A stretch of DNA of 22,100 bases from an uncultured Acidobacteriota bacterium (GCA_903832475.1 CAILBQ010000673.1:1-22100); one strand, 5' to 3'. Shown: positions 1 through 7,665, numbered from the stretch's first letter. The notes: generated from the letters alone by a model not told the origin. Numbers and translations are program-made.

Positions 1-232
1 CAACTCCAATTCGAACGAGTAGATCGATCGTCTGATCTGTGTCTGCAAGTTGCAGGGCGTTGTCCATCTCATCCAGTCCTCCGATTGGAATAGGACCGGC
101 AGTCCCTGCCTTAACGTATTGCGCCGAGCAAGAAGCGGCAAGCAGGAAGCAGAAAGCGACGCTCGCGATGAGGGATTGTATGAACAATTTGGATAACTCG
201 AAAGGGATAGGTGGGGCCGTGGGTCGAAGCAA
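1..232 (-). CDS. N-terminal part of a secreted protein of unknown function (runs off left edge)
   Basis: An open frame runs from just after the permease stop to base 1 on the minus strand. The best start is a TTG at 232-230, because a perfect GGAGG (242-238) lies five bases before it. The 77 visible codons begin MLRPTAPPIPFELSK, followed by a hydrophobic stretch of about 20 residues (LFIQSLIASVAFCFLLAAS) and then CSAQYVKAG. This looks like an export signal. Cleavage could be by signal peptidase I near CSA|Q, or at the Cys as a weak lipoprotein site (LAASC lacks the usual Leu at -3). A second TTG at 187 would give a shorter n-region. The mature part seen (about 40 residues, GPIPIGGLDEMDNALQLADT) resembles no family I can name. 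It lies 60 bases downstream of the permease, so it could be the last gene of the rhamnose block or an independent gene. Confidence 0.55.
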   Translation of the reverse strand, partial: MLRPTAPPIPFELSKLFIQSLIASVAFCFLLAASCSAQYVKAGTAGPIPIGGLDEMDNALQLADTDQTIDLLVRIGV

Positions 233-292
233 TATTGCCTCCAGCAAGCAGAGCGATCCTAACACCAACGGGACGCTTCGACATTCGCTTGC

Positions 293-1597
293 CTAGGTGA
301 AGCTGGTGCGGCGCCACAGTGCGATTGTGCCGGCGACGAGGCTGAGAAGCAGCAGGCAGCCGAGAGCCAGCATCCATGCGTAATTCATGCGCAGCGCGGG
401 GATGTGGGCGTGCTTGCCCAGGTAGACGAAGACGGCAGCGGCGGCGAAGACGATGGCATAGTCCCACCAGCGGCGCTGGCTGCCGGCGCGGTCGGCTTCG
501 CCATCCATGTTGGCCAGGGTCATGCGGTAGTTAAGGCCGTAGCGGTCGCACTCGCGCAGGAGGGCCTGGTTGCGGGAGGATTGCTCCTTGCCGGTGGCTG
601 CGGCGGAGCTAATCAACGCCGCGCCGGCGATCATGACTACCGAGCCAGCCAGCACCATAAGGATGTGCGCACGGTCGCTGTTGGCCAATTCACCAAAAAC
701 CAGCGCGCCCCATGCGAGGCCCCAGAGCTGGTTGGTGTTCGACAGCGGAATGCCGCGGCCAATGCCGAGATATTTGGCCGCATATTGCTGGAAGAGGTCG
801 CCTACCACCCAGACGAAGCCTCCGAGAAAGAGCCAGAAAAGGACGCCGGGGGCGTGGCGGAGTTCGTCGAAGACGGTCCGGGTGCCGTTGCCGCCCAGGG
901 TCATGGCCAGGATCAACATCGTGACCAGTTCGCCGACGGTGAAGGCGGTGATGAAGGAAAGAGGATTCATGCCGCTGAGGTAGGCCTTGCGATAGGGGAC
1001 GTACATGGTGCCCCACATCAGGCTGGCTCCGAAGGCGGCGAGAATGCCCTGGAAGGCGCGGTGGGCATGGGCCGTGTCCCCGCCATGCATGCTGGCGAAG
1101 CCGAGCAGGATGGCTGCGGCGATGATGGCCAGCGAGCCGAGGACCACGCGCAGAACCACGCTGGCGCGCGCGCCTTGGAGTTCGCGGAAGAGCACGCGCG
1201 CCCAGAAGAGTCCGATGAGCGCGTTGGCATTCCATAGGGGAAAGGCGATGGCAAGGCCTACGTCGCGAATGGCGAAGACGGTGAGGGTGTTGGCCACGGC
1301 CCAGAGGGCTCCGGCGAGCAGTGCCCAGACGATGAGGTGCTTCTTGCTCCGCAGGTCGGCAAGGACGAAGCCGGTGCCTTTGAGCAGGGTGGGAAAGGTC
1401 CAGCGCGCGGTGAAGACGCCAGCTACCATGCAGAGCGAGATGGCGAAGGGAGACAGGCCGGTATCAACGAGCTTGGTGGGAGCTTCCGCGGCACCCAGCC
1501 ACACGCCTGCGGTCAGGCCAGTGATAACGCCGAGCTGGTGAAGCGAGATGCCGTGGCGCTTCTGGTCGGAGTTGTGCCCACTGAAAGACGTGGTCAT
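293..1597 (-). CDS. DMT-superfamily sugar permease (GRP/RhaT-like), probable rhamnose uptake
   Basis: A 434-residue polytopic membrane protein, mostly hydrophobic helices. Two pseudo-repeated signatures typical of the glucose/ribose porter branch of the drug/metabolite transporters are visible: PLWNANALIGLFWARVLF near residue 120 and LSNTNQLWGLAWGALVFGEL near residue 290. About ten helices precede a hydrophilic loop of about 55 residues (from ATGKEQSSRNQ to SQRRWWD), after which two more helices close the protein. E. coli RhaT is about 344 residues, so this one is extended at the C-terminus. Rhamnose as substrate is inferred from its place downstream of rhaEW and rhaB; related families carry glucose, ribose or ureides. 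The ATG at 1597 has no clear Shine-Dalgarno sequence, and its first bases overlap the TGA of a small upstream ORF, which suggests translational coupling. Confidence 0.8.
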   Translation of the reverse strand: MTTSFSGHNSDQKRHGISLHQLGVITGLTAGVWLGAAEAPTKLVDTGLSPFAISLCMVAGVFTARWTFPTLLKGTGFVLADLRSKKHLIVWALLAGALWAVANTLTVFAIRDVGLAIAFPLWNANALIGLFWARVLFRELQGARASVVLRVVLGSLAIIAAAILLGFASMHGGDTAHAHRAFQGILAAFGASLMWGTMYVPYRKAYLSGMNPLSFITAFTVGELVTMLILAMTLGGNGTRTVFDELRHAPGVLFWLFLGGFVWVVGDLFQQYAAKYLGIGRGIPLSNTNQLWGLAWGALVFGELANSDRAHILMVLAGSVVMIAGAALISSAAATGKEQSSRNQALLRECDRYGLNYRMTLANMDGEADRAGSQRRWWDYAIVFAAAAVFVYLGKHAHIPALRMNYAWMLALGCLLLLSLVAGTIALWRRTSFT

Positions 1598-1698
1598 CGC
1601 AGGCTGATCAACAGCGCGATGCCGAAGAGAAGCACGGCGAACGGCACCAGGAAATGGCTGTCGGTAACGATGAGGCGAGTCGTGTTTCGAATAGACAT
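1594..1698 (-). CDS. 34-residue single-helix membrane micro-protein, coupled to the permease gene
   Basis: An ATG at 1698-1696 opens 34 codons that end in a TGA at 1596-1594, overlapping the permease ATG (1597-1595) in an ATGA arrangement. The product starts MSIRNTTRLIVTDSH and then has one hydrophobic helix, FLVPFAVLLFGIALLISLR, with a basic end. The N-terminus is polar and carries no classic signal. The exact stop/start overlap and the lack of a Shine-Dalgarno sequence before the permease favour a real coupled cistron that may assist the transporter. Against this, the ORF has only a poor ribosome site itself (CCTTCCCTGCCT before the ATG) and is short enough to arise by chance. Function unknown. 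Confidence 0.45.
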   Translation of the reverse strand: MSIRNTTRLIVTDSHFLVPFAVLLFGIALLISLR

Positions 1699-1726
1699 AG
1701 GCAGGGAAGGTGCTGTTGCGTGAAAC

Positions 1727-1759
1727 GCTACGCTAACGGGCGGTGTCGTAGCTTGTCAA
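1727..1759 (-). promoter_or_regulatory. Possible promoter with overlapping inverted repeat, before the micro-ORF and permease
   Basis: On the minus strand a perfect TTGACA (1759-1754) is followed, 18 bases later, by TAGCGT, a poor -10. A 6-bp inverted repeat, GCTACG / CGTAGC (plus strand 1727-1732 and 1747-1752), spans the spacer and the -10 position, as an operator would. It lies between the HAD gene stop (1777) and the micro-ORF start (1698). Only the -35 match is strong. Confidence 0.25.
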
Positions 1760-1776
1760 TGTTCGCAGGATCGGAA

Positions 1777-2478
1777 CTAAAACAGGGCGGCGAGCTTGGT
1801 GAAGCTGTCGATTTCAATAAGCTGCTGGCCGGGCGGTGGCGAGGCGAGCTCTGCGTGTTCGAGCACCCAGGTGTCTTTATGGAAGATGAAGACGGCGTGC
1901 AGTCCCGCTGCCAGCGCGGGATTGATGTCGGACTTGGGGCTGTTGCCGATCATCCACGTGGTTTGCGCGTCGCAGGCGTTGCGATGGGTGACTTCGCGGT
2001 AGGATTCGGGATTTTTTTCAGCGACGATTTCGACGGCGGTGAAGTAGGGGGCGAGGCCGGAGCGGGCGAGCTTGTCTGCTTGCTCGGCCTGGCTTCCCTT
2101 GGTCATGAGGATGAGGTTGTGGCGGGACGCCAGCTGGGGCAGCAACTCCGCGACGCCGGGGAGGAGCTCAATTTCCTGTTCTGCGATGGACTGGGCGAAG
2201 GCGCGGATCTGCGATTCATGGTGCGCGGCGACCGGCGCTGAAGAGAGGCGTTCGAAGCAGGTGAGCAGCGACTGCGTGAAGCTGGTCAGGCCGTAGCCGT
2301 GCGAGAGGATGGTTTCGCGTTCGGCCTGGTTGAGCGCCAGGCGAACCTGCTCGGGAGAATGCGACTGATGATCGAGGTAGGAGATATAGGCGGCGATGGC
2401 GCGTTCGAAGTAGATGTTGTTTTCCCAGAGGGTGTCGTCGGCATCGATGAGAAGGGTCTGGGGTTGCGGGGTGGTCAT
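1777..2478 (-). CDS. HAD-superfamily hydrolase (phosphatase, YjjG/YigB-like)
   Basis: A 233-residue HAD phosphatase. Motif I is IDADDTLWEN with the nucleophile and acid Asp at 12 and 14. Motif II is the LILMTKG strand with its Thr. The motif III Lys is likely in AEKNPESY. Motif IV is IGNSPKSDINPALAAG with acidic residues for Mg2+. The helical insert after motif I (about residues 20-105) marks a C1-cap member like pyrimidine/FMN phosphatases. The substrate cannot be read from sequence. It sits between rhaB and the permease on the same strand, 80 bases after rhaB, so it may remove toxic sugar phosphates during rhamnose growth or simply be a passenger. The ATG at 2478 lacks a clear Shine-Dalgarno sequence. 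A 7-bp inverted repeat, TTCTAAA/TTTAGAA (2486-2492 and 2511-2517), lies just upstream of it. Confidence 0.85.
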   Translation of the reverse strand: MTTPQPQTLLIDADDTLWENNIYFERAIAAYISYLDHQSHSPEQVRLALNQAERETILSHGYGLTSFTQSLLTCFERLSSAPVAAHHESQIRAFAQSIAEQEIELLPGVAELLPQLASRHNLILMTKGSQAEQADKLARSGLAPYFTAVEIVAEKNPESYREVTHRNACDAQTTWMIGNSPKSDINPALAAGLHAVFIFHKDTWVLEHAELASPPPGQQLIEIDSFTKLAALF

Positions 2479-2558
2479 GATGTGATTCTAAACAACCGGT
2501 TTGCGACGGCTTTAGAACACTTGCAGGGGGGCCAATTCCTTTGAACTTAGGACTTCGC

Positions 2559-4073
2559 TCAGGCTGAAACGCCAGTTTGGGCGAGGAGGCTGGCGAAGTG
2601 GCTGGTAATGGCGGCAAAGTTCGCTGAGCTGGGATCGGCGCCGGACTGGGCAGCGAGCTGAACGGCGAAATTGCCGAGGGTCGAGCCTTCTGCTTCCCCG
2701 ATGGAGACGGGCAGGCCGGTTGATTCTTCGGTGAGCCGGGTCAGGAGCTGGTTGCGGCTGCCTCCGCCGAGGATGGTAATGCGGCGAAAGGTGCGTCCTG
2801 TGATCGATTGCAAATGGCGAAGGACAGCGGCATAGCGGAAGGCCAAGCTCGAAAAAATCAACCGCGCGAAGATCGGCTCATTGCCGGGTACGTCCGGGAT
2901 AGTCTCGTGGCTGTTCGCGGCCAGTTCCTGATTGATGCGCTCCGGCATGAATCCGGTGAGCAACAGAGAAGGCGCATCGACATTGATCAAGGCGTCCGGT
3001 GGCGCCGCTTCGGCGGCGCGAGCAACTAATTGCGGTATGGCGATCGACTCGGGCTCGCGGCCGAGAGCGGTCCAGGTATCGATGCACTGCTTCAGGATCC
3101 ACATGCCGTTAACGTTGGTATGAAAGCAATACTGCCCGGAAGCCGCGCCCTGGTTGGTGAAGTTGGCAGCGAGAGCTTCGCGAGTCACGATGGGACGGTC
3201 GACCAGCGTGCCGACCAGCGACCACGTGCCGGAAATGATGTAGGCGGTGTGGGCCAGGTCGCAGTCGTCGGGGTGCGGGCAAATGGCGGCGATGGCGGAC
3301 GCGGTGTCGTGGCACGCCGGAGCGATGAGATCGGTGTCGGCGAAGGCGGGCAGTTCAGCAAGGGATCCGCTGAGCTTGCCCAGGTTGGTGCCGGTGAGGA
3401 CGATGGGCGGTGCTGCTTCGAGCGAAAGGCCGAGCTTCTGGAACAGGGGAGCCGACCATTCCGGCGCTTCGATGTCGACCAAGCCGGTATGCGTAGCGTT
3501 GGTGTATTCGGCAACGCGGCGGCCGCCCAGCCAGTGCAGCACGTATTCAGGAAGGCAGACCCAGGCCGCTTTGGGATCGACGCCGGATTGCTGGTCGGCG
3601 AAGAGCTGGTACACGGTGTTGATGCGCAGTGGAAAGGCGCCAGAGCGGGCGAAGATCTGCTGCGGAGACAGCGTGGTTTCGATGATTTCCTTGGAGGAGA
3701 GGGTGCGTTCGTCGCGATAGCAGAAGGGCGCATGGAGGGGACCGCCATCGAGTCCGAGTCGGACATAGTCGACGGCCCAGCCATCGACGGCGACCGATCG
3801 TATTCCTTCAGGAGCGGTGTCAGCAGCTTTGCGCAGGCCCTCCTCGATGCCGGAAAGGATGCGATCGAGCGGCCAGTGAAGGTGTTCAACGCCGTCTTCG
3901 TGCGAAGTGATGGGCGCGTTGGGAATGCGATGGAGCATGGTGATGCGCGGCGTGTTTCCTTCCCAGCGGAGCAGGGAGACGCGGCAGCTTTCCGCGCCGA
4001 GATCAACGGCCACCAGGGCGCGGCGATCTTCGAGCAAGTCGACCGCGGACTTGCGCGGCGCGATCGAAGGCAT
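2559..4073 (-). CDS. rhaB: L-rhamnulokinase, FGGY carbohydrate kinase family
   Basis: The product phosphorylates L-rhamnulose at O1 with ATP. The 504-residue length from the ATG at 4073 fits the family. The N-terminal phosphate-binding strand-turn is VAVDLGAESCRVSLLRW (residues 21-37). A second strand, VAVDGWAVDYV, lies at 94-104. The catalytic Asp is probably D256 in IAPACHDTASAIAA. The C-terminal nucleotide-binding segment has ILGGGSRNQLLTRLTEES followed by EGSTLGNFAVQL. A longer in-frame start at 4205 would overlap the rhaEW end by about 100 bases and add a low-complexity Arg-rich leader, so the 4073 start is preferred; it leaves 29 bases after rhaEW. The ribosome site is weak (CTCGGACGACGAC). 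The pair with rhaEW upstream makes the assignment firm. Confidence 0.93.
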   Translation of the reverse strand: MPSIAPRKSAVDLLEDRRALVAVDLGAESCRVSLLRWEGNTPRITMLHRIPNAPITSHEDGVEHLHWPLDRILSGIEEGLRKAADTAPEGIRSVAVDGWAVDYVRLGLDGGPLHAPFCYRDERTLSSKEIIETTLSPQQIFARSGAFPLRINTVYQLFADQQSGVDPKAAWVCLPEYVLHWLGGRRVAEYTNATHTGLVDIEAPEWSAPLFQKLGLSLEAAPPIVLTGTNLGKLSGSLAELPAFADTDLIAPACHDTASAIAAICPHPDDCDLAHTAYIISGTWSLVGTLVDRPIVTREALAANFTNQGAASGQYCFHTNVNGMWILKQCIDTWTALGREPESIAIPQLVARAAEAAPPDALINVDAPSLLLTGFMPERINQELAANSHETIPDVPGNEPIFARLIFSSLAFRYAAVLRHLQSITGRTFRRITILGGGSRNQLLTRLTEESTGLPVSIGEAEGSTLGNFAVQLAAQSGADPSSANFAAITSHFASLLAQTGVSA

Positions 4074-4102
4074 GTCGTCGTCCGAGGAAAAGTCCCTGCG
4101 GC

Positions 4103-6334
4103 TCACCGCAGGAAAGCCTCGGGAAGTCCGCCGTCGACAGGGATGAGATGACCCGATGTGCAGCGCGAGCGGTCGGAAGCGAGGAAGAGGATAGCTTCGG
4201 CGCAATCAACCGGATCAATGGGCTGATGGGTCAGGGTGCGCTTGGCATAAAAGCCCGCCAGTAGATCGCGTAGCTCATCGTCCGAGAGCGAGTCTTCAAA
4301 GGGAATGTTGTACTTGGTCAGCGAGGCGCGCACGCGGTCGCGCGGAAACATAGTCGAGCCTTTGACTACTGTCGCGGGGCTGATGCCGTTGACGCGGATG
4401 CGAGGGGAGAGGCCGACCGCCAGTTCGCGAACCAGATGGCTGAGTGCGGCTTTGCTGATGTCGTAGACTTCACTGCCACGCTTGGAAACGACGGCGTTGG
4501 CGGAGCTGGTGAGCACGATGCTGACGTCGAGGTCTTGTTCCGCGAAGAGCTTGCTGGCTTCGTCGGCGAGCAGGTAATTCGCGGTGACGTTGACGTCGAG
4601 GGTGGTAGCCCACATGGTGTCGGAGATGATGCCGTCGGGACTGGAAGGGAAAAGAGCCGCGGTGTTGACGAGAATGTCGACGCCGCCGAAGGCATTGATG
4701 GCGGTATCCAATGCGGCGCGAATGGTGGTGCGGTCGCGGATGTCAATGGGCGCGGAGACGGCGAATTCTTTGGGGACGATCTTGTGCAACTCGGCCGTGA
4801 CGCGCTCTGCTCCGGTGGTGTCGCGGTCGGCGACGACGACATGGGCTCCGCGCTCGGCGGCGAGGCGGGCGACTTCGCGGCCGATGCCGCTGCCTCCTCC
4901 AACGACAAGAACGACCTTGCGGCTGAGCTCTTTTTCAGGTGGCTGGCGCCGGATCTTTGCCTCTTCGAGCGCCCAGTACTCGATGCGGAAAGCTTCCGAA
5001 GGGGGCAAAGCGACGTAGTTCGTGCAGACAGAGAATTCCTTAGCGGCGGCGGCAGGGCCGGCCTGGGGAACGTCATCGCCTGTCTTGATGGGCGTCAGAC
5101 CGTGGCCAAGGCCGCTGGCGCCTTCCATGACGTGGATGGCGTTGGTGTAGAACTCGCCGGTGATGCGAGCTTCTGTCTTGTTCTTGCCGAAGCTGAACAT
5201 GCCTACGCCGGGGATCAGCACGACGGTGGGGCTGGCGTCCCGCAGGGCAGGCGAGTCAGGCTTGGCGTGGGTGTGATAGTAGGACTCGTAATCGGCGCGG
5301 TAGGTTTTGAGGGACTCGATGATCTGCTTTTTCAGAGTAGCGACGTCGGCGTTTTCGGCCCAGGGGATATAGAGCGGACGGATCTTGGTGCGGATGAAGT
5401 GGTCGGGGCAGCTGGTGCCGAGGAAGGCGAGCTCTTTGGCGTTCGCAGAGTTGACGAAGCCGAGCACGTCTTCAGAATCGGAGAAACTGGCGATGGAGCG
5501 GCGCTTTGCGCCCAGGCGTCCGCGCAGGAAGGGCAGAATGGCTGTTGCGATGGAGCGGCGATCGCTGCGCACAGGCTGCACCTGGCCGCCAAAGAGCCCG
5601 GAGCCCACCTTGTCGCCATGGCGGTTCATGAACTGGCCGAGCTGATCGATGATGGTGATGGTGTTCAGGTAGGATTCGCGCTGCGTGTTGCCCCAGGTAA
5701 AGAGGCCATGTCCGCCGAGTACGATGCCGTCGCAGCCAGGGTTTTCCTGAACGGCGTGCTTGAGCATCATGGCGAGTTCGAAGCCAGGGCGCTGCCAGGG
5801 AAGCCATACTAGGTTGTGGTTGAATTCGCGATTGAACTCCGCCATTTTGTGGTGGCCGTTGGCAGCGGCGGCGAGGGCGATACCCCAGTCAGGATGCAGA
5901 TGGTCGACGTGCGGGAAGGGAAGGAAACCGTGCAGCGGGGTGTCGATCGAGGCCGCAACGGGATTGGCGCGGAAGGCGGCCATGGGATACATGCCGACAA
6001 TCAGATCTTCTTCCGCTACGCCCTTGTAGCTCTTTTCGAGAGCCAGCACCTTGTCGAGATAAAGGGTGGCAAAGCCGGAGCGCTTGATGCTGCCGAGATC
6101 GCCGCCGCTGCCTTTGACCCAGAGCACCTGGACCGGTTCGCCGGTGAGCGGGTCGGGCTCGGTGATCTTGGAGCTGGTATTGCCGCCGCCGAAGTTGGTG
6201 ATGCGCAGGTCAGAGCCAAGCAGGTTTGAGCGGTAGCGAAGCAGTTCCGGTTCATCAAGGGTGTTCGCGATTGCGGAATCCCAACGGTCTTCAAGATATT
6301 TGAGTGAGGGAGCAACCAGGGTCTCTGGAGTCAT
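4103..6334 (-). CDS. rhaEW: Bifunctional L-rhamnulose-1-phosphate aldolase / L-lactaldehyde dehydrogenase
   Basis: A 743-residue two-domain enzyme. Residues about 1-440 are a class II (zinc) aldolase/adducin-like domain: FGGGNTSSK at 48-56, the metal triad in HVDHLHPDW (H142, H145, H147) and a further His in GGHGLFTWG (H210). It would split rhamnulose-1-phosphate into DHAP and L-lactaldehyde. Residues about 470-743 are a short-chain dehydrogenase: NAD-binding VVGGGSGIG at 478-486, LVNTAA at 556-561, a Ser in VLTSSAN at 608-614, and the catalytic YDISK (Y625, K629). It would oxidise lactaldehyde to lactate. This fusion is the RhaEW type known from Bacillus and Chloroflexus; many databases name it RhaD. 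The ATG at 6334 has a good AAGGAAG ribosome site. It is the first enzyme gene after the regulator. Confidence 0.93.
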   Translation of the reverse strand: MTPETLVAPSLKYLEDRWDSAIANTLDEPELLRYRSNLLGSDLRITNFGGGNTSSKITEPDPLTGEPVQVLWVKGSGGDLGSIKRSGFATLYLDKVLALEKSYKGVAEEDLIVGMYPMAAFRANPVAASIDTPLHGFLPFPHVDHLHPDWGIALAAAANGHHKMAEFNREFNHNLVWLPWQRPGFELAMMLKHAVQENPGCDGIVLGGHGLFTWGNTQRESYLNTITIIDQLGQFMNRHGDKVGSGLFGGQVQPVRSDRRSIATAILPFLRGRLGAKRRSIASFSDSEDVLGFVNSANAKELAFLGTSCPDHFIRTKIRPLYIPWAENADVATLKKQIIESLKTYRADYESYYHTHAKPDSPALRDASPTVVLIPGVGMFSFGKNKTEARITGEFYTNAIHVMEGASGLGHGLTPIKTGDDVPQAGPAAAAKEFSVCTNYVALPPSEAFRIEYWALEEAKIRRQPPEKELSRKVVLVVGGGSGIGREVARLAAERGAHVVVADRDTTGAERVTAELHKIVPKEFAVSAPIDIRDRTTIRAALDTAINAFGGVDILVNTAALFPSSPDGIISDTMWATTLDVNVTANYLLADEASKLFAEQDLDVSIVLTSSANAVVSKRGSEVYDISKAALSHLVRELAVGLSPRIRVNGISPATVVKGSTMFPRDRVRASLTKYNIPFEDSLSDDELRDLLAGFYAKRTLTHQPIDPVDCAEAILFLASDRSRCTSGHLIPVDGGLPEAFLR

Positions 6335-6434
6335 GAGGAACTTCCTTTTCGCGTGTCTGGCGGCTGCATAGGGAAGCGGACGCGGGAAGCGCCAGTCACG
6401 AACGTTCCCACGATAGCACGGAGGATAACAATAG

Positions 6435-6506
6435 GGGAAGTATTTCTAATAAGAATATTCAGAGATGCAAATTTTGCCGGGAGCGTCGGCGTGAAATCAG
6501 TGAAAT
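6435..6506 (-). promoter_or_regulatory. AT-rich leader of rhaEW with small palindromes (candidate promoter/operator)
   Basis: The 172-base gap between the regulator stop and rhaEW is much richer in A+T around 6435-6480 than its surroundings. It holds a perfect 8-bp palindrome, GAATATTC (6453-6460), and a perfect 5+1+5 inverted repeat, GCAAA-T-TTTGC (6467-6477). A direct repeat of GTGAAAT lies at 6491-6497 and 6500-6506. I could not fix a convincing -35/-10 pair. Binding by the upstream regulator is an inference from position. Confidence 0.4.
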
Positions 6507-7619
6507 TTAATTGGAGTTGGGCGCGCCATCCGTGCGCAAATCGTCTGGCGTAACGACACGATGCCGGACGTAGTTGTAGGGAGGGACCGAATTGCCCCGC
6601 ACCAACGTTATGCCGAGTTGAATCAAGCGCGGGCCGTAGGTTTGTGCCTCATGCGAGATCGACCCGATGATGGCGCTCTTGCCGGATTTCATCTCTTCCA
6701 GAACTTCGGGGATGCAGTCCTGGCCAACAATGGCAAAGTCTTGTTCGCGGCCGGCATGGCGGGCGGCGTCGAGAACGCCGAGAGCGCTGGAGTCGGTAGC
6801 AGTGGCAACGAGGATGCGTTCGCCGCGGCGGTGCGCGCTGAGGAATTCAGAGATGGCCATATTGCTGGGATGGCGCATGCCGCGGCCTTCGAGGCGGAGG
6901 AAGCGATCGGAGGGAATCTGGGTTTCAAGACGGGTGCGCACCGCTTCAAAGGCGCCGCTGATGCGGCTTTGCACGAAACTGCCGGCCTCGGCCAGTCCTA
7001 CGCCGATGACCCAGTCAGCGCGCCCTTTCCATTTGCGGAGCGCGTACTGCGCGAGCAGGATGCCGGCTTCGTATCCGACTTCGAAGTTGTCGACGCCAAA
7101 GTAGGTGGCGTTGGGATGGGGCACGTCAATGGCGATGAGCGGAATGCCGGCGTTTTTGAGGATGTAGGCGACGTGCGGAGCGACGTGTTCCTCGGCCTGG
7201 AATTCGAGGACCAGGTCGACCCGCTTGGTCACGAATTCTTCCGCATTGCGGATGGCAGTGTCGGCATCGAAGTGGTTGTCCAGCAGGACAAGTTCGACGC
7301 CGGAGCTGGCCGCCGCCGAGGTCACGCTGGCAGCTACCTGCTGCGAAAAGGGCAGATCTGCGCTCTGGATGGCGAGGCCAAAGCGCAGGCGCTTGGGGCG
7401 GGAGACGAGGCGGTATTCGCCGGTTTCGCCATGAGCCACGTAGCCGCGATGCACGAGGGTTTTGAGGATGCGGTAGACGCTGGTCTTGGAGATCTGGGTG
7501 CGCTGGTACACGTCTTCTAGGCTCATGGGAGCGTTCTGCTCTTCGAGCATCTCCAGGACGTCGAGCGCCTTGGAGAGGATGGGAATCAGGTACAGGCGTT
7601 TGATCTTGCCGCTGGCCAC
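6507..7619 (-). CDS. Transcription regulator: IclR-type HTH fused to a periplasmic-binding-protein sugar domain
   Basis: The start is a GTG at 7619-7617, with AAGGAG seven bases upstream; the longer frame to 7766 would read through a likely promoter. The 370-residue product opens with a winged helix of IclR type (about residues 12-72: ILSKALDVLEMLEEQ, ISKTSVYRILKTLVHRGYV, then the wing TGEYRLVSRPK). The remainder (about 85-360) is a type I periplasmic-binding-like sugar sensor: VELVLLDNHFDADTAIRNAEEF, a hinge at IPLIAIDVPHPNATYFGVDN, then LVATATDSSALGVLDAAR and FAIVGQDCIPEVLEEM. It has no signal peptide. LacI regulators carry the same sensor but a different HTH, so this is an unusual combination. 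Its place directly before rhaEW suggests it controls rhamnose use by sensing rhamnose or a derivative. Confidence 0.85.
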   Translation of the reverse strand: MASGKIKRLYLIPILSKALDVLEMLEEQNAPMSLEDVYQRTQISKTSVYRILKTLVHRGYVAHGETGEYRLVSRPKRLRFGLAIQSADLPFSQQVAASVTSAAASSGVELVLLDNHFDADTAIRNAEEFVTKRVDLVLEFQAEEHVAPHVAYILKNAGIPLIAIDVPHPNATYFGVDNFEVGYEAGILLAQYALRKWKGRADWVIGVGLAEAGSFVQSRISGAFEAVRTRLETQIPSDRFLRLEGRGMRHPSNMAISEFLSAHRRGERILVATATDSSALGVLDAARHAGREQDFAIVGQDCIPEVLEEMKSGKSAIIGSISHEAQTYGPRLIQLGITLVRGNSVPPYNYVRHRVVTPDDLRTDGAPNSN

Positions 7620-7665
7620 CGTGGAACTCCTTCGCAGAAACAATTTCCAGTAAAGAGATGACTGT

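Noticed and set aside
111..350. Minus-strand frame starting MSKRPVGVRIALLAGG between the permease and the left edge
   Set aside because: It ends after a His/Arg-rich tail and lies in another frame than the TTG-started secreted protein, which has both a ribosome site and a signal peptide.
404..1237. Plus-strand frame opposite the permease (277 codons)
   Set aside because: Antisense shadow of a membrane-protein gene. Charged, Gly-rich composition is expected from the reverse of hydrophobic codons.
3030..4151. Long plus-strand frame opposite rhaB (373 codons)
   Set aside because: It is antisense to rhamnulokinase with the composition of a shadow frame and no ribosome site or motif.
4436..5812. 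Long open frame on the plus strand opposite rhaEW (458 codons)
   Set aside because: It is antisense to a firmly identified enzyme, is rich in Gly/Ala/Asp/Val as GC-rich antisense frames are, and has no family motif.
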